DNA of 64,000 bases from Verticillium longisporum. Its lineage: Eukaryota > Ascomycota > Sordariomycetes > Glomerellales > Plectosphaerellaceae. Where the stretch lies: NCBI GenBank assembly GCA_019188255.1, contig JAETXT010000005.1, positions 186,001-250,000 on the forward strand. Reading direction: 5' to 3'. Under the pieces are notes generated by a model, which ran no database searches, was not told the DNA's origin, and saw only the letters and a program-made list of their open reading frames with translations. Position numbers and translations under genes: made by a program. Shown in pieces: positions 60,476-64,000 of this stretch. Every line of letters begins with the position of its first letter. Positions within the stretch are counted from its first letter, which is position 1.

Positions 60476-61621
60476 CTACAACTTCTCCTTATTGTCCTTG
60501 AACCCCTTTATGAAACCATCCTGGTAGCCCGTCGCCACGTGAAGCCCCTCGGGACTCCACGTCTTGATCATCAAGGTGCCCCGCCCGTTCGCGACACGAG
60601 GGAAGAACGTCTCCTGGATCCACCAAACACCCTCGTCCTCTTCGGCGCCGTACTTCATCACGGCCTGCTCCGGGTTGACGTGGACAAAGTACGAGTAGGT
60701 CAGGCTCGCGCCGGCGGCGAGCGACATGCCGAGACCGGCATGGTTGGCCAGCATGAGGATGCCGTTGCGGTCCGACTCGTAGACGTGGGCCAGGATGTGG
60801 TGGTTGGGCGCGCTGGCGGGCAGCGGCGCCCGCAGACGGTAGAGGATCAGTTCGCGCCTGTCCTGGAGGGACTTGCCCTCGTTGAACGCCGCCATGTCGA
60901 CCTTTTTCATGTCGAGGATCGGAAAGTTGCCGGGTCCCGCGGCGGGGAAGTACGTCTGGACGAGGTCGAGGTCGACTTGGGGAGAATGCGGCCAGGTGTG
61001 CGGGGGTCTCGAGTGGAGGAGCGAGGCGTAGCGGGTGTGCGGTGACGTGCCTTGGGAGTCGATGGATGCCGGAACTTGAAGGTGCAGATGCAGCTGAAGC
61101 AGACATCGCCGAGCGGCGCGTCGGCGTCTTCTTTCGTGAATACTGTGGACTCTCTTGCGAGGGTGGGCTCGAGGGGCTGGCGTGCCGTGACGAGAATGGA
61201 GCTGAATGTCCGTCTCATGAAGACGGGCTTGACTTCGTAGATGATGGGGCGATCGGAGATGACGTTGGCAGCGAATACCCCTTGTATTGACTGCGGACCA
61301 CATGAGCTTGCATTTCGTTGACTTCAGGGTCATCGATGCTCAACTCACATGTATGCCGAGCATGTCAGGGGTCGGTTGAGCTGGTGAAGCGGCTTTCCTG
61401 GCGGCCTCCATTGCCCGGACGGCTGCCAATGATGACTGGGTGTAGACATGTCCACCGTATGCCTGCCTCATGGGAGTGTAACCCTCAATCTCGTCGCCAA
61501 GTACCCATGCCGGGTAAAGACCCGCATATCGAACTGGCGACGAAGGGTCCCTGTTTGGTGAGGAGGTAGGCCTTGGCAGTTCGATGAGGCTCATGACCTC
61601 GTCAAAGGATTCGTGGACCAT
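60476..61621 (-). CDS. Acyl-CoA thioesterase, TesB-like (double hotdog), one frameshift
   Basis: Releases free fatty acid and CoA from acyl-CoA. On the minus strand, exon 1 (61621-61349) starts MVHESFDEVMSLIELP and includes the hotdog motif YGGHVYTQSSLAAV. A 58 bp intron leads to exon 2 from 61290 (SIQGVFAANVISDRPIIYEV). Around 61070-61077 the frame changes: CFSCICTFKF ends in one frame and TRYASLLHSRPPHTWP begins in the next, most simply by loss of one G from AAGG. The second hotdog domain is then intact to the stop (LMLANHAGLGMSLAAG, YSYFVHVNPEQAVMKYGAEE). There is no presequence and the C-terminus (KEKL) is at best a weak peroxisomal signal. The upstream region holds the MITE and Fot insertion, so regulation may be altered. 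Confidence 0.75.
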
Positions 61622-61958
61622 GGTGGCAGCAGCACAGCGAACAAATGGAACCCAAGTATACGTACTCGCATGGAAAGAAAGTATGTAGAAAATGCAGTTC
61701 AGCTGCCGAACTCGCCCTCTCCACGGTACCTGACTCTTGGTCGACAAGACGATGCCTCGGCATCTTGTGGGGGTCTTGGTTTGCCAAGGTCAGCAGCCGT
61801 TGGCAATGGTCAGCAGCTGTGAGAGGGCACACGTGATGGCGTACTATCCCTTTAGTGCCCAAATTTGGCCTCAGTACATACACTGATCACCGCCTGCCTA
61901 ATGAGCTTCGATGTGGATCTGAGCAGGTACAAGCTCAGTACATAATTAAGGGCAGGTA

Positions 61959-63818
61959 ACGTAATCCACAAGCGAGTGGTTCACCCAAGCGAGTGGTTCA
62001 CTTCGCCCGGGCCCACGACCTACACCTGAATTCTACAGATTCCACCTCCGCCCGCGATGGAGACTCTTTCAAAAGAAGGTCAATTATTCCTTGCTATCCA
62101 AGCTATGGACAATGACCCGAACCTAAGCGCCCGGAGTGCTGCGAGGATCTACACCGTCCCCTTAACGACGCTCCTCCGACGCCAGAAGGGCAAACCCTCC
62201 CGACGCGAAAGCCCGCCCAATTCTGCCAAATTAACAGTACTAGAAGAGAAAACTATTGTCGAATATATCCTTGACCTAGATGCGCGATCTTACCCTCCCC
62301 GGTTGGGTGAGGTCGGAGATATGGCGAATCGCCTGCTTGCCGACCGTGACGCGCCACGCGTCGGGAAGAACTGGGCCGCAAACTTCGTCAAACGGCAACC
62401 AGAGCTCCGGACGCGTTTCTTTCGCAAGTACGACTACAAGAGGGCCCAATGCGAAGATCCGGACGCGATAAACGCGTGGTTCCGCCTCGTGCATAACATG
62501 ATCGCCAAGTACGGCATCCAAGAGGCTGACATGTACAACTTTGACGAGACCGGCTTCCAGATGGGCGTTATCGCCAACGGAATGGTCGTGACCAGTTCGG
62601 AAAGACGGTCCAATGTGAAGATGAGGCAGCCAGGCAACCGGGAATGGGTTACGGTGATCCAGGGCGTTGGCGCGTTGGGTTTCTCCGTCCCGCCGTTCAT
62701 CGTGGTTTCGGGCAAGTACCACCTCTCGAGCTGGTACCAGGACGACGCGATTTCTCGCGACTGGAGAATCGCAACATCTCCAAACGGCTGGACGACGAAT
62801 GATATTGGTCTGGAATGGATTCGGCATTTTGACAGGCATACAAAGTCCCGTACTTCGGGCGGTTATCGCCTACTGATCCTGGATGGCCACGAAAGTCACC
62901 ACTCGGTCGACTTCGAACTCTACTGCAAGGAGAACAACATCATCACACTCTGTATGCCTCCTCATTCGTCACATCTACTCCAGCCTCTCGATGTTGGGTG
63001 TTTTGGCCCACTAAAGAAAGCATACGGTCGGCAAATCGAGGATAGGATGAGGGCGGGTACAACGCACATCAGCAAAGAGGACTTCTTCCCGGCGTTTTCG
63101 GCTGCATTTCAGCAAGCAATGACAGAAAAAACATCCAGGGAGGCTTTCGAGGAGCGGGGCTTGTCCCCCATAACCCGGAAACAGTCCTGTCAAAGCTGGA
63201 TGTGAGGTTGAGGACGACGACGCCTCCGGGGACGTCCCACGGGGAGCGTGATTCTTGGGTCTCTAAGACGCCCACTAACCTGCTCGAGGCAGGTTCCCAG
63301 ACTGACTTCATCAAAGGGCGAATCTCACGCCACCAGGGAAGCTCCCCAACGTCAATTTTAGATGCTGTTGACTATCTTGCGAAGGGGACGCGGGGTGTTA
63401 TGCACCAGATCGCTCTTTTGAAGTCAGAGGTTATGATCCTTCGAGAGGAAAATGCTACACTAAGCCGACGCCGGAGGGCCAAAAAGCTACGTCTCCGGGA
63501 AGGAGGAAGCATGGCTGTAGGCGAGGGACAGGACAAGATTGCTCAGAAGGAAGTAGATATCCAGATAAAAGAGGAAACGCTGCAGAACCCGGGTCCCGCG
63601 TCGTGGTCCCAGCCGAAGAAACGATGCTGTAGCGTATGCGGGAAGACCGGCCACAACGCGAGAACTTGTCAGGTAGCTATCTCATCGTCTGCAAAAGACG
63701 AGGAGGAGTGATTTTAATTGATTTACGGCGTTTGGGTTGAGGTTTTCCTCGGAATGTTTGTCGGGTCGGGGTGAAGTGAACCACTCGCATGGGTGAACCA
63801 CTCGCTTGTGGATTACGT
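61959..63818 (+). mobile_element. Fot1/pogo-type DNA transposon, family A, copy 2
   Basis: 1,860 bp with the same ~46 bp inverted repeats as copy 1 and TA on both sides (61957-61958 and 63819-63820). Open frames on both strands give identical translations to those of copy 1 throughout, so the two copies appear identical in DNA. It is in the opposite orientation to copy 1. Confidence 0.95.
62057..63711 (+). pseudogene. Fot1/pogo transposase (family A, copy 2), same A6 frameshift
   Basis: Same protein as in copy 1: 382 codons to the TGA at 63203-63205, then the C-terminal part with the CCHC knuckle in the -1 frame to 63711. The shift lies at the A6 run at ~63126-63131. Two identical copies sharing the defect means that the defective version itself transposed (mobilised in trans), or that slippage on the A run rescues expression, or that both carry the same base-calling error. 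Confidence 0.88.
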
Positions 63819-64000
63819 TATATCTGTGAGATATAGGTAACATACAGGCATCTAGATGTACTGCTCGCTATATCCTTTAATTCAATTGGCGATATTTTTT
63901 TTCTGCTACTCGGCTGTCGATCATACGAAGTACTGAGGCCAAATTTGGGCACTAAAGGGATGCCTGAACACGCAAAGGCTGAGTCTTGGTCTGGCTCTGG

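Larger units (their letters stand above)
61848..63959. mobile_element. MITE-like element (~250 bp) interrupted by a Fot1/pogo copy
   Basis: A 30 bp sequence starting CCCTTTAGTGCCCAAATTTG (61848-61877) recurs as its exact reverse complement at 63930-63959, with AT outside both ends (a possible 2 bp duplication, or part of a 32 bp repeat). Removing the 1,860 bp Fot element and one TA leaves ~250 bp with no coding potential. This is the shape of a miniature inverted-repeat transposon. It lies ~225 bp upstream of the thioesterase start. Confidence 0.72.

Overview
The window is from the nuclear genome of a filamentous ascomycete, probably a Sordariomycete. The signs are genes with short (about 50-130 bp) GT-AG introns, fungus-specific families (Zn2Cys6 and fungal bZIP regulators, HsbA, SLX4 with a fungal-type C-terminus), Fot1/pogo transposons, and an 18 kb block showing the hallmark of repeat-induced point mutation (RIP): CpA and TpG almost absent, TpA in excess, GC islands only where younger elements landed.

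Layout. At 0.7-3.4 kb is a DNA-repair scaffold gene (SLX4). From 3.7 to 21.8 kb is a nested transposon island. The outer unit has ~110 bp terminal inverted repeats and a 3 bp direct repeat of target (ATA). Inside it lies a RIP-destroyed Ty1/Copia-type retroelement (289 bp LTRs, 5 bp target duplication AGGGT, integrase then reverse transcriptase then RNase H relics). Four unmutated younger insertions sit on top: two solo LTRs of one other family, and two different Fot1/pogo transposons. The island ends 61 bp before the first ATG of a Nudix gene.

From 21.8 to 61.6 kb is ordinary gene space: a NUDT19-like Nudix hydrolase, a gene relic, an unrecognised helical protein, the Hsp90 co-chaperone STI1, a ten-ankyrin-repeat protein with a C-terminal CorA-like membrane domain, a PhyH-type dioxygenase, a 6.4 kb gene-poor stretch, an MFS sugar transporter, a spliced small secreted cysteine-rich protein beside an HsbA-type secreted protein, a Zn2Cys6 regulator, a NUDT15-like Nudix gene, a single-pass mucin-like membrane protein, a bZIP regulator and a TesB-like acyl-CoA thioesterase. 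These do not form an evident biosynthetic cluster; most are housekeeping or surface/secretion genes. At 61.8-64.0 kb a ~250 bp MITE-like element with perfect 30-32 bp inverted repeats is interrupted by a second copy of one of the Fot1/pogo elements, identical to the copy in the island.

Two cross-cutting points. First, the young elements are intact duplicates in a genome that has clearly undergone RIP, so RIP is now weak, or they arrived after the last sexual cycle. Second, three conserved genes (MFS, NUDT15-like Nudix, TesB) and both Fot families carry single small deletions that break the frame, mostly in short base runs. Either several genes are really broken or this assembly has residual indel errors. 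No tRNA, rRNA or CRISPR is supportable.
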